Assembly (NCBI GenBank): GCA_014218235.1
Contig: CM024766.1
Coordinates: forward strand, 68,933,207-68,997,206
DNA: 64,000 bases
Direction: 5' to 3'
DNA from: Colocasia esculenta
Taxonomy: Eukaryota; Streptophyta; Magnoliopsida; Alismatales; Araceae
Positions 10,449 to 21,086 of this stretch are shown in pieces. Every line of letters starts with the position of its first letter. Within the stretch, counting starts at the first letter, position 1. The notes under the pieces were generated by a model. The model was not told the origin of the DNA and made no database searches. It worked only from the letters and a program-made list of their open reading frames with translations. The translations under genes were made by a program, and so were the position numbers.

Positions 10449-12195
10449 GCTCACCATATACTTCTTCTTTTATAAAACCATTCAGAAAAGCACTTTTAAC
10501 ATCCATCTAAAATAAGTTAATATTAAGAGAGCATGCATATGCTAATAAGATTTTGATTGCCTCTAATCTAGCTACTGGAGCATAGGTTTCATCAAAATCT
10601 ATATCTTCCTCTTGGGAATATCCTTGAGCTACAAGTCTGGCCTTATTCCTGGTGATTGCTCCTGATTCATCCATTTTATATCTGAAAACCCATCTGGTTC
10701 CAATGACTGGATGGTCAGAAGGTCTAGGGACAAGAGTCCATACTTGGCTACGTTGGAACTGATTAAGTTCTTCTTGCATAGCAAGGATCCAGATTCATCA
10801 CCCAGTGCATCATCGATTGTCCTAGGCTCAATTGAGAAACTAAAGTAGAGAATCACAAGGAATTTGCATACCTCTTGTTCTTACCCTATCTTGAGGATTT
10901 CCTATGATGTTTTCCCTTGGATGATCTCTATGATACCTATTTTTCTCTAGGTAGTCCTTCTTGTGGTTCTTCTTGCTGTTGAAGATCTTCTAGTGGAGGA
11001 TCTTCCTTTTCTTCCTCTTTTTTCTTCTTCTTCAAGATGTTCTTTCTAGATCCCTGCACAAATCTTTAACACACTCTTCTTCTTCTTCTATTCTTTTTTT
11101 AGTTTCATCAAATAAGATATGCACAGATAGTTCTATAGTTAATGTTCTTCTATTGAAAACTTTATAACCTTTAGGTTTTGAAATATATCCTAGCAGAAAT
11201 CCTTCATCACTTTTAGCATCTAATTTTCCTAAGTTATCCTTACCATTATTTAAAATAAAACACTTACAGCCAAAAGATCAAAGATGACTGATATTGGGCT
11301 TCTTTTCCTTGTAAAGCTCATAAGAGGTCTTCTTAGAATGGGTCTGATCATGCACCGAAATATATCCTAGCAGAAATCCTTCATCACTTTTAGCATCTAA
11401 TTTTCCTAAGTTATCCTTACCATTATTTAAAATAAAACACTTACAGCCAAAAGATCAAAGATGACTGATATTGGGCTTCTTTTCCTTGTAAAGCTCATAA
11501 GAGGTCTTCTTTAGAATGGGTCTGATCATGCACCAATTGATGATGTAGCAGGCTATATTGACTGCCTCTGCCCAGAAGTATCTTGGAAGATTGTATTCAT
11601 TCAGCATAGTTCTGGCCATATCTAGCAGTGTCCTATTTTTTCTTTTTGATACTCCATTCTGTTGAGGTGTTCTTGGTGCTGAAAAGTTATGCTCAATCCC
11701 ATTTTCGTCACAGAACTTCATGAACTACTCATTCTTGAATTCTCCACCATAATCAGATCTAATGCTTACAATCTGAAATTTCTGATTCTTCTGAACAATT
11801 TTGCTGAATTTCAGAAATGCTTGAAAAGCTTCAAATTTGGCTTCTAAGAAAGATACCCAAGTGTATCTTGAGTAGTCATCTACTATCACATAGTCATACA
11901 TTTTACCTCCAAGACTGGCTGTCCTTATAGGTCCAAATAAATCCATGTGAATTAACTCCAAAGGTTTGGAAGTTATAACAATTGTCTTGGACTGAAATGA
12001 AGTCTTGGTCTGCTTTCCTTTTGCACAAGCTGAACATATTCCAGACCTCTTTACTTTTATCTTGGGAAGACCTTCAACCAGATCATGCTTTATCAACTTC
12101 TTGATGACTGAGGTGCTTGCATGACCTAGTCTTCTGTGCCACAAATCAGACTCTTCACTTTTGGTAGTTGCAAGACATAAATAAGTATTCAGCCA
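10449..12195 (-). pseudogene. Copia pol fragment in copy 2 (integrase to RT start)
   Basis: Minus-strand copia relic. Right to left: WHRRLGHAS with the integrase zinc-binding region ending GICSACAKGKQTK (11725-12144), then MDLFGPIRT with the first catalytic Asp and VDDYSRYTWV. An in-frame stop follows near 11724. PQQNGVSKRKNR comes next (11455-11721), with Lys again at the catalytic Glu position. The RT start, WVFRYK and LVAQGYSQEEDIDFDETYAPV, lies at 10507-10779. An internal 177-bp tandem duplication and small indels break the frame. Because the Glu-to-Lys change is shared with copy 1, the element was already dead when the block was duplicated. Confidence 0.87.
11180..11534. repeat. 177-bp tandem duplication inside copia fragment
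   Basis: The sequence beginning GAAATATATCCTAGCAG at 11180 repeats at 11357, the two units differing by a single T. Copy 1 of the large block has only one unit, so this duplication is specific to copy 2. Confidence 0.9.
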
Positions 12196-13530
12196 AATCC
12201 CAACAAAGGAAAATAAAGTGAGTGATAGTCAACTAAACATCCTAATACATGAATGGTGACCACCCAGTACCTACCAGCATCGTGGTTAATGTCAATGGGA
12301 ACAAACCACGTCTCGCTGTTTTTGGACTGCCAAAAGAGTAATAGAAAATATGAAAGACGACAGCACAATAAACAAAAAGATGAAAGAAAAAAAGGTCTAA
12401 TGCGAATGAAAGTTAAACATAAGATGCTAGACAGGAATGCATTCATACAGGCATCAATCTCATCATCCATATTTTCTTCTCCGAAGGAATTGGCCCTTTG
12501 TTGGAGATGAGGACGACCATTGAATTTGGGGTTCTTTCGGGCGGGCGCTTCTTCTGCCTATTTGATCCCTTTCCCATCACGACCGTTTCTTAGACCCTGT
12601 GACAATGTACGTGAAGCAAACTGCAGGAGAAGGTGGACAATGATAAAATTTAAGACTAATTCAAGACTGGTATTTTCAAGGGCGAGAGGACATCACCGTT
12701 GGATGGCCGGGGTCAGGGGGTGGGGTGGGGAGGAGGGGAAGCGGGAAGGGGACCTCACCGCCAAAGGAGAGGCATCCGCTGCAAAAGGGGGCACGACAGG
12801 AGGAGCTGGGGCCCGAAATGGTGCCACGGCAGGAGCATCTGCTAGAACAGGAACAGCTGGCGCAACAGCAGGCGGCCGGAGGCGGTGGCGATCGTGGACG
12901 CAGTAGCAGTAGTCGCCTGGGTCTCCGATACTCTATTTTTCCCTTTCTTGCTTCTCTAACATATACTGCTGCTATTCTCGAAGAAGAAGGTGCCCAACAG
13001 AGGGCAGGAGCTCCTGGCCGTTGCCATACTCTTCCTCTTCTTGCTTTGCCCCTACTTCCTCCCCTTTGACCTCTCACAGAAGCTGCTCATCCCGCCATGG
13101 ATCTCCACCTCCACGTCCGCTACCGGCCGTCCCTGTTGCTGCTCCACACCGACCAGCCAGGGTGCCCCCAGTGGTCTTCCTCCACCTTCACCTTCGCCCA
13201 AAGGGGAAGCTGCTCTTCCGTCGTAGTGATCGATAGAAACATGGTTGTCAGATGGAAGAGGACAGGGCTTCACTGCCAATTGACGACGAGGAAGAGGACA
13301 GGGCATGTAACTGACGCATGCCCGCTGGATGGAAAACGGAAAGGCATTGAAAGAGCATGCATCAGATTCGGTGCCATTGCCGCATGTCCGCGAGATGGAA
13401 AACGGACACGCATGGGAAGAGCATACGTTAGATTCGGCGTCGTCCGTTCAAACTAATTAAATTCGCATGGAATTTAAAGGTCATAGTTGAACCGGAAGAG
13501 AATTGGACCGGACCAAAATCAAAAGTGTCT
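12196..13530. other. GC-rich half of copy 2; no gene recognised
   Basis: Counterpart of 4991-6330, with small indels that shift every candidate reading frame between the copies. That argues against a conserved protein here. The hydrophobic-start frame (MPNRGQELLAVAILFLFLLC) at 12990 is the only notable one. Confidence 0.4.
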
Positions 13531-14252
13531 CTTCTAATATATAATTATATATATATATATATATATACATATATATATGGACCACTCTCACCAATTACTA
13601 GTAACTAAAGTATATATATATTACGTGCATGGTTTATATATCTCTTCGTAGCCAACATTTGTTTCGGCATACTAACATCTTCCACATAAGAGTTAATTAT
13701 TTATCTCGGGTGGGGTTAACTATATAATGGGTGACACTATTAACACTGATCCCAATAATCACACTTGGTAGTCCTGACTCCTATATCTGAGGGAAAATGG
13801 TTTTTTAACATTAGATTTGACAGACCAATGAGCATAGAGACCAAAATCCTTTCTTTTATGAAATACTTTTTTTTATTTTTGCTGTTAAATAATGATGTGG
13901 CAAGTTCTCATTTGTTAGTGTCAAACTTTGTGTTAATGGATATTAATAAACTAGTTCTCTATCCGAGGAGTGCTTAATTTCAAGAGTACTAAAGTAAGCC
14001 GCAATCGGTACAAATAGATGGTGGGGTGCATCAAAAAAGAGAACAATAACGCTGTATTTCTCTAATTTAACTTCGTTGCACGCCAATGTACGTATATTAA
14101 TTTGGGCACACCTATTAAGGATATGCCACCTCCACCTTGAAAATGTATAATATATTTCTAAACCTAGCTAGCTTTTTAACCCTAAAAGATGGAGTATTTA
14201 CGCTAAATATTTCTCTTCTCTTTTGAACTATTGAAAGCGTTCGTGGATTACG

Positions 14253-15969
14253 TCATGGGTTTTCCTGCGGTTTTGGCTGTCCAGCTTCGTTCGAGCCTTT
14301 CCCTTCCCCCGGTAGTATTGTCGGCGCGACCGCCTTCTCCTCTCCCCTCTTCTCCTTGGACTCCTCCGTTCCTTCCTCCTTGGACTCTTCCGGCTTCTTC
14401 TTATTCGACTCTTCTTCCTCCCGCTTCTTCTTGGCCGCTTCCTCTTCCTGCTGCTGCTTGTCCTTTTCTTCCTGCTTCTTCTGGGCCGCCGCCTCTTCTC
14501 GCTGCTTCTTTAACTCCTTGAGGGCCTCGATAAGGTTCTCCAGGCAAGCATTGATGTCCTCGGCTTGACCAGAGCGAGTTTTGGGGATTAGATTCTCCGC
14601 CACATCCGCCGGAGTGATCTTAGCTTCATCCATCAGGTGGTGGATGGTGGGGAACAAGGGGTGGGCGTCGATGTCCAGGTAGTTACTGGCCAGCAGCTTG
14701 AAGGCCTCGAAGGTGCAGTAGGCAAGCTCGATGTGCTTGTCCATGCGTCCCCGCCTGATGAGCGCCGGGTCGAGCTTCTCCACGTGGTTGGTGGTGAAGA
14801 CGATGAGGCGCTCCCCGCCGCAGGCCGACCACAGCCCATCGATGAAGTTGAGCAGCCCCGACAGCGTCACCTTGCTGTCTTCTTTGTCCCTGTTCGCCAT
14901 CGCCTCCTTCACCTTCTCTTCTCTTTCGCGTCCGATTCTTGCCGTTCCCACGGTAGGTTTCCGCTTGCCGGTGAGGTCGACGGAGCAGTCGATGTCCTCG
15001 ATCACGATGATGGACTTGCTGGTCGTCTCGATCATTAATTCCTCAGCATGGAGTTGTTTTCACGGCCGGTCAGTTCGAGGTCGTAGGACGTCGTAGTCCA
15101 GGAAATTGGCCATGGCGGCGATCATGGTGGACTTGCCGGTGCCCGGGGGGCCGTAGAGGAGGTACCCGCGCTTCCATGGCTTGCCGATCTTTCATGGTGG
15201 ACTTGCCGGTGCCGGGGGGCGTAGAGGAGGTACCCGCGCTTCCATGGCTTGCCGATCTTGGCGTAATAATCCTTGCTCTCCCTGAAGGTGGTGAGGTCCT
15301 GGATGATGTCCCGCTTCTTGTCCGGGTCCATGGCGAGTGTGTGGAAGCTCGCCGGATGCTCGAAGGCGACGTGGCTCCACATGCCCTTGCGGTACGAGTT
15401 CCAGTCGGTGTCGGGGTTGTTGGTGAAGAGCTTCCGCACCCGCTTCCGCACCCCGATGGCCTTGCCCTCCTGCATGACGTGGGCCAGGTAGACGTCACTG
15501 ACCAACTTGCGGTGCCGGCGGTGGAAGGTAAGCAGGTAGTAGCGCTTCTCCTCCGGCGCCGGGTAGAAGGAGAAGGTCGGCGCCGTCCTGGGGGAGCTCC
15601 GGTTGGAGGACCACCATAGAGTGGCGCCCTGGAAGGCGTCGGTGACCTCCTCGTGCTCGGCCATGCTGAGGACGAGGTTGGAGCTGTTCTTGCCCATCTC
15701 CCCCTTGAGCCGCTTGGCGCTCGCAGAACAGGTAGTGCCGAGGTAGGCTTCGATGGCGATGTAGGCCTCGCTGCGCTTAAGGCGCTCGCCGACGTACTCG
15801 GGGAAGGAGATCTCGATGTAAGGGTAGACATAGCTCGTCAGCTTGCGGAGGTACCTACGAGCGTAGTACTCGACCTCCCGGGGGGGTACTGGCCGGCGGC
15901 CATCCACAGGAACATGACGCTAGCGATTGCGGAGCCCACCCCCGTCCATGATTCCCCCATCATCCACAT
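14253..15969 (-). pseudogene. BCS1/AATP-type AAA-ATPase, single exon, frameshifted
   Basis: Plant AAA-ATPase of the BCS1-like group (AATP1/OM66/ASD-type; members sit on mitochondrial or ER membranes). ATG at 15969 gives a hydrophobic anchor with GSAIASVMFLWM. The AAA-associated N-domain follows (YLRKLTSYVYPYIEISFPEY), then GKPWKRGYLLY and Walker A GPPGTGKST at about 15130-15160. Walker B IIVIEDIDCS is at about 15000, sensor VFTTNH and RRGRMD at about 14750-14800. The tail is Lys/Glu/Gln-rich, probably coiled coil, ending in TGA at 14253. The frame is broken by a C7 run near 15885, a 68-70-bp tandem duplication across Walker A (15123-15260), one extra base near 15092 and one missing base near 15045. 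The last two cancel. Every signature is otherwise intact, so it is either a very young pseudogene or an intact gene with assembly errors. Confidence 0.85.
15123..15260 (-). repeat. Tandem duplication across Walker A of the AAA-ATPase
   Basis: CATGGTGGACTTGCCGGTGC through CTTCCATGGCTTGCCGATC occurs twice in a row, starting at 15123 and 15193. The unit read first by the gene (15193-15260) lacks two bases in the Walker A codons; the other unit encodes an intact GPPGTGKST. Removing the defective unit restores the phase of the downstream frame. Confidence 0.93.
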
Positions 15970-16033
15970 CGCTAGCTCCTCCCCCTCTTCCTCCAGCTAC
16001 CGCTCCCACTCGATATTCAGTGCTTGTGAAGTT

Positions 16034-16077
16034 GCTCTTCCCTAGCTACAGAAGCATCCCTCCGTTATATATGTATA
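16034..16077 (-). promoter_or_regulatory. Candidate core promoter of the AAA-ATPase
   Basis: On the minus strand TATACATATATAAC (16064-16077) lies about 100 bases upstream of the ATG at 15969. A TATA box there would give a short leader of roughly 65 bases. The position and sequence fit; no transcript evidence is available. Confidence 0.5.
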
Positions 16078-16107
16078 CAGAGAGATAAACGTCAAATCCC
16101 AGCTGGA

Positions 16108-16131
16108 GGGGGGCATCTTCTGCGAAATGAA
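16108..16131. repeat. Promoter-flank 20-mer, copy 1 of 3
   Basis: GGGCATCTTCTGCGAAATGA occurs here and, with one difference, at 19197 and again at 19313, on the far side of the foldback element. Here it is followed by AGCTCGTGAG; at 19313 it continues AGAGATGACTTACGTCATC. This suggests the two sides were once adjacent. Confidence 0.8.
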
Positions 16132-16158
16132 GCTCGTGAGTAATATATACCAGTACTA

Positions 16159-16598
16159 GGCCAATTTGGCAAGGGGTACCCGGGTTAAACTCCCAATTTC
16201 GATTTAACAGGGAAGGGTAGAAATAACCAAGGGTAACCGTAATAATTGCAGTTATTCATGGGTAACTCTGCCCCTGCTCAACAGGTGGGGTAGAGTTACC
16301 CCCATGGGACAGTTTTTTTATTTTTTTATTTTTCAAATATTTATAAAAAATATCATTAAATTGTAAATATTATTTAAATTATATATATCTAAAAATTATC
16401 TTATTTTATAATTACAAAAAAAGATAAATTAAGTCAAACTTTTGAGTTGACTAAAAAAAGAAACGTGGGTAAACCTACCCTGGTTAGTGGGAGAACGTGG
16501 GTAAGATATCAAACTAAATTGGTTAAGTTTTTGGTTAACAGACCCATGGTTAAACTGTCCATGGATAGTTTAACCATGAATCAAACTAGCCAGATAGG
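16159..16598. mobile_element. Possible MITE with degenerate terminal inverted repeats
   Basis: The left end GGCCAATTTGGCAAGG...GGGTTAAACT and, reverse-complemented, the right end GGCTAGTTTGATTCATGGTTAAACT are loosely similar. The interior is AT-rich and non-coding. I found no clear target duplication, so boundaries and class are uncertain. Confidence 0.3.
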
Positions 16599-16604
16599 GG
16601 GGAG

Positions 16605-19177
16605 TTGGAATCCTCTCGCAACGCGGAAGGACCCAAGTCAGGCAGTCATCAATAGACTGTTGACGCGTGGGGTCCTTCCTCCCATTTCCGTCCCTCCTCC
16701 CCACTGCCTATTTCACCGGGTGACCGGTTCTCCCCCCCCCCCCCCCCCCTTGTGCAACAGTAACACATCATTTTTTTTCTTTAGTTTAAAAATTTTATTT
16801 TAAAATCCGATTGTGAAAGATATCATTTTTTATTTTATAGTTTTTCTTAAATATAAAAATAATATTATTAAATAATATAATATTAATATCTGTCGCATTC
16901 AAGACTGTAACACCCTGAAAATTTTAATAGTTAAAAAAAATAGAGTAATATAGTTATTACATCTCATTATTATTATGGGATTGAAATAATTAATATCTGA
17001 AATTAATTGATACTAATAAATGTTACTTTAGTGCCGTACAGAGAGATGTGCGCTCCGACAGGGCGACACCGAAAAACTGTAACGAAAATAAAATTTAAGA
17101 ACACCAATTTCTAAAAAAATATGGTGACATCAGAAATGTAATATTCGAATTTTTTGATGTACGGATTTCGAATTAAGTCGATGCAACTATTTTTCAGACG
17201 ATTTTTCACTCAGTGCAAAATAAACTCTAAAAAATAAACTAAAATCACCATAATATATAAAATCATTACATTAGCCTATGGCTGCAATTTTAACACAAAT
17301 GTATATCATTTGAATGTGTTTTCAATAGGATCTTTGAGCCAGCTGATTTTTAAACTATCTACGGTAACATTTTAACCCATTATGTTTTCCTTGGTTTTTA
17401 AATTTTATTTTAAAATTGGATTGTGAAAGATGTCGATAATATGGTTATTAGACCTCATTATTATTATGAGATTGAAATAATTAATATCTGGGATTAATTG
17501 ATATTAATAAACATTATCTTAGTGCCGTACAGAAAGATGTGCGCTCCGACAGGGCGACACCGAAAAACTGTAACGAAAATAAAATTCGAGAACACCATAA
17601 TTTTCAGAAAAAATTGGTGAATGCAACCATATGCACATGAATGCAATCATATGCATCTGAATACAACCATATGCACCTGAATGCAACATATGCACCTGAA
17701 TACAACCATATTCACCCGAAATCAACCATACGCACCACAATGGCCAAACCAGCAGAAGCAAACACTGGAATGGTTTGTACGATTATTGTTGGGGGTGGGG
17801 GGGGAGGGGGGTTATAACCCAGCAGAACTCCCATGCATGAAGACACACATGCCATTGATGTGTCATAGTAAAACTTTTTAGTTTTTATTGTCACACGTTA
17901 GCCCATGCATCGACTTAATTTCGAATCTGTACGTCAACAAATCCGAATATTTATATTTCTAATGTCACCAATATTTCTGAAAATTATGGTGTTCTCGAAT
18001 TTTATTTTCGTTACAGTTTTTCGGTGTCGCCCTGTCGGAGCGCACATCTTTCTGTACGGCACTAAGATAATGTTATTAATATCAATTATCCCAGATATTA
18101 ATTATTTCAATCTCATAATAATAATGAGGTCTAATAACCATATTATTCATAATTTTTCAATTATTAAAATTTTTCAGGACGTTACAGTCCCGAACTAGAT
18201 AGATATTAATATTATTTTTTTAATAATATTTATTTTATTTTTAATTTAAAAAATTATAAAATAAAAAATGACATCTTTCACAATCCAATTTAAAATAAAA
18301 ATTTAAAACTAAGGAAAAACATAATGGTTAAAATGGTTACCATAGATAGCTTAAAAATCAGCTGGCCCAAAGATCCTATTGAAAACCATTCAAAGATATA
18401 CATTTGTGTTAAAATTGTAGCCATAGGCTAATGTAATGTTTTATATATTATGATGATTTTAGTTTATTTTTTAGAGTTTGTTTTGCACTGAGTAAAAAAT
18501 CGTCCGAAAAATAATTGCATCGACTTATTTCGAAATCCGTACGTCAAAAAGTTTGAATATTTACATTTCTGATGTCATCATATTTTTTTTAAATTATGGT
18601 GTTCTCGAATTTTATTTTCGTTATAATTTTTCGGTGTCGCCTTGTCGGAACGCACATCTCTCTATACAGCATTAAGGTAACGTTTATTAGTATCAATTAA
18701 TTTCAGATATTAATTATTCAATCTCATAATAATAATGCGATCTAATACCTATTATTCATATTTTCAACTATTAAATTTTTCACGGTGTTACAGTCTCGAA
18801 TTCGATAGACATTAATATTATAATTTTTAATGATATTTTATTTTTTATATTTAAGAAAAAAAACTATAAAAAAAAAATAATATCTTTCACAATCGGATAA
18901 AAATAATATCTTTCACAATCGTTTTAAAATAAAATTTTAAACTAAAGAAAAAATAAATGGTGTATTACTGTTGCGCATTTGGGTGGGAAGCTGGTGGGGG
19001 GGGGGGGGGGGGGGGTGGGGGTGGAACTGGGTGACGGTTAATTAAAAGGGAGGAGGAGGGACGGAAGGGGGGAGAACCGGTCACCCGGTGAAATGGGCAG
19101 TGGGGAGGAGGGACCGCCCATGCGTTATTGATGACCGTCTGACTTGGGTCCTCCCGCGTTGCGAGAGGATCCCAACT
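16605..19177. mobile_element. Large foldback (inverted-repeat) element, class unknown
   Basis: The left arm (16605 to about 17640) matches the reverse complement of the right arm (about 17895 to 19177). Outer ends read GTTGGAATCCTCTCGCAACGC and GCGTTGCGAGAGGATCCCAAC. Each arm carries two copies of a module with TGTGCGCTCCGACAGGGCGA (about 17046 and 17537 left; 18028 and 18634 right, inverted), so the structure is a palindrome of direct repeats. Long C and G runs sit at mirrored positions (16734-16750; 18993-19015). No transposase is visible. The arms contain TGTAACACCCTGAAAATTTT, which resembles an LTR start, so an LTR-derived foldback is one option. Confidence 0.8.
17617..17736 (+). repeat. 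20-bp minisatellite in the foldback loop
   Basis: About six units of the type ATGCAACCATATGCACCTGA with point changes and one-base indels, located in the unpaired loop between the arms. Confidence 0.85.
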
Positions 19178-19219
19178 CGATGGGGGGCGGGTAATCGGGC
19201 ATCTTCTGCGAAATGGAGA

Positions 19220-19235
19220 GATGACTTACGTCATC
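19220..19235 (-). promoter_or_regulatory. as-1-like bZIP site, copy 1
   Basis: On the minus strand GATGACGTAAGTCATC; TGACGTAAG is the first half of the as-1 element bound by TGA-type bZIP factors (established knowledge). A second copy lies in the next repeat unit. Confidence 0.5.
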
Positions 19236-19335
19236 AAGCCTGTCATTGGATGGCACCAGCAGCCGGTGATGGGTCGTTGTAGATCCCAATCGATGGGGGG
19301 CGGGTAATCGCCGGGCATCTTCTGCGAAATGAAGA

Positions 19336-19351
19336 GATGACTTACGTCATC
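19336..19351 (-). promoter_or_regulatory. as-1-like bZIP site, copy 2
   Basis: Same GATGACGTAAGTCATC as at 19220-19235, 23 bases after the flank 20-mer at 19313. If the foldback were removed, this module would sit about 170-200 bases upstream of the AAA-ATPase start. Confidence 0.5.
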
Positions 19352-19397
19352 AAGCCTGTCATTGGATGGCGCCCAGCCGGTGATGGGTCGTTGTAGA

Positions 19398-20394
19398 GTG
19401 CAGATATATAATTGTAAAGATGGGTGAGATTTTAGTAGTCACCGAGCGCTAAGTATCTTAATTTTTAAAAATATTTTTATCTGAAAATTAATTTTTAAGG
19501 TAAATATATTTATAAATATTAAGATACAATCATACATACTAAAATACACTAAAATATTTAAAAATATTTTATATTTACGAATGTATTCTAATTATGATTA
19601 TATTTATACACGTTCACAAAAACATAATTATAAGTACTGGAATACAATTATAAATATGAGAATATAATTATAACATCAAATAAAACTGTAAATACAATGT
19701 TATATTATGTGTTTATGATTATATTTTAGTACTTATATTTTAAATAATTTATATTATATTTTGATGCGTATGATTATATCTAATACTTATAGATATATTT
19801 TAATCTGAAGATTGATTTACAGGTAAAAACATATTTTTTTTTTAAAAAAAAGAGATATTAACATCTTCTCTATTAATGACTACTGGAATCTCATCTTCCT
19901 TTGCAATTAAAATCAGCACTTGTAAGGTAAGTAGGGCAAGTTTCTCTTGGCCCCATCCCCACGAAGATGAGAAAAGTTGGTACAGAGGATCCGCCTCCCA
20001 AGATGAGGCCGGTGACCCAGCAGAAGAAGGTGTGATTTTCTTCGTGGCGATCGCAAATTATTCTTTTTCTTCTACTTCTTCTTGGCCGTGACCCCAAAAG
20101 AAGTGTGATTTTTCTTGGTGGCATGGCAATAATTCTTCTTCTTCTTTCGTTACCAAGTCCACTCGTTTCTCCTTCTTTGTTTTTTTTCTTTTTCTTTTTC
20201 CCTTTTCCCACACCGCATGGAGCAGCTCCGTGTGGTTTCCCTCCTTTTTTTTTATCATATAATAATTGTATAATTGTATAATTATATGCAAATAAATTAA
20301 GAAAAAAAACTTCTCTTCTTAATAAATATTTTAAATAATTTGTCTAATCTTTCAAGTACTTATGTATATCAAGTACTTATATTGAGGACTGTTG
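19398..20394. other. AT-rich intergenic stretch, no gene seen
   Basis: Low-complexity AT-rich DNA to about 19860, followed by a region with two related CTTCTTCTT and GGTGGC/GTGGCGATCGCA words (19990-20200). Short ORFs are biased by Lys/Glu- or Phe-type codon runs and are not credible. Confidence 0.5.
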
Positions 20395-21086
20395 AGATCG
20401 CTCATAACTTGCATGCCTAGAAAATATCAATTTTGATTTGAAATCTGAAATCGAACAACTTGAAAAATAAATTGAAGAATGAAACATAAAAATAATTTGT
20501 TATATGAAGATCTAAAGAAAATGAATAACAAAATTCAATGTCTAGAAAATAGTAACACTGAAGGTAAATTGAAGGAAGAAGTAAAAACAGTAGTAAAAGA
20601 TTGATTATCTAAAAGATACATTAGATAAACTAACGAATGGTAAATCATCTCCAATATTGAAAGGAGCAAGAAGAAGTGGTAAAAAGAAGTATGGTGTAAA
20701 ATGAGGAAGAAATAATTTATCCTGGACAATATCCCTAACCAAAATTTATACTTAAGAAAATTATGTCAACAAGAATATAAGAAAACAAACTATTAGAAAT
20801 CCAAATATAAGTCACATTTCTCGCTGCACACATTGTAACAAACTGGGTCATACAATGCACAATTGCACCACAAAATATCTAAAGTGGATTTTCAAGAAAA
20901 CTTATCATGTAACTAACCTTGATGGACCCAAAAAGATTTAGGTACCTAAATGTCATTAATTTTCTTACAGAAAAACCTTTGAGCATCTAAGTGGTATTTG
21001 AATAGTAGATGCTCAAGGCATATGACATGTGACAGAAGTCTCTTTACCTCTCTAATTAGAAAAAGGTATTATTACCTATGGAGACT
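20395..21086 (+). pseudogene. copia-2 gag C-terminus with CCHC zinc knuckle
   Basis: A degraded Lys/Glu-rich stretch able to form coiled coil (20440-20600) is followed by one intact zinc knuckle CTHCNKLGHTMHNC at about 20839-20880. Then comes GPKKIW-type sequence usual between copia gag and protease. After 21000 WIVDAQGI and, at the insertion point, GIITYGD run on across the solo LTR into NGKGTIIG (23204 onward), the conserved YGDNxKGxIxG block. Several stops and shifts are present, so it is non-functional. The nucleocapsid would have packaged element RNA in virus-like particles. Confidence 0.75.

Larger units (their letters stand above)
10449..14123. repeat. Direct duplication, copy 2
   Basis: Second copy of the block at 3651-6914. 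It preserves about 220 bp of copia integrase missing from copy 1 (11935-12150). Its right end, GGATATGCCACC, is an uninterrupted version of the site that carries the Helitron-like end in copy 1. Its left end abuts the G-rich tract of element D. Confidence 0.92.
19168..19397 (+). repeat. Tandem duplication (~114 bp) of a promoter-like segment
   Basis: GATCCCAA(C)TCGATGGGGGGCGG through GGTGATGGGTCGTTGTAGA occurs twice (19169 and 19283), differing by small indels. Each copy carries an as-1-like site and, on the minus strand, CCAATGACA (a CCAAT box). Confidence 0.88.

Noticed and set aside
15070..15831. Long Ser/Pro/Thr-rich minus-strand ORF and plus-strand ORFs across the AAA-ATPase
   Set aside because: Out-of-frame shadows of the GC-rich AAA-ATPase coding sequence.
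17617..17736. CRISPR-like repeat array
   Set aside because: Units of about 20 bp are directly adjacent without spacers; a eukaryotic minisatellite in a foldback loop.
16605..19177. Foldback as two independent LTRs in head-to-head orientation
   Set aside because: Although the arms contain LTR-start-like TGTAACACCC, no primer site, polypurine tract or target duplication could be assigned; left as class unknown.
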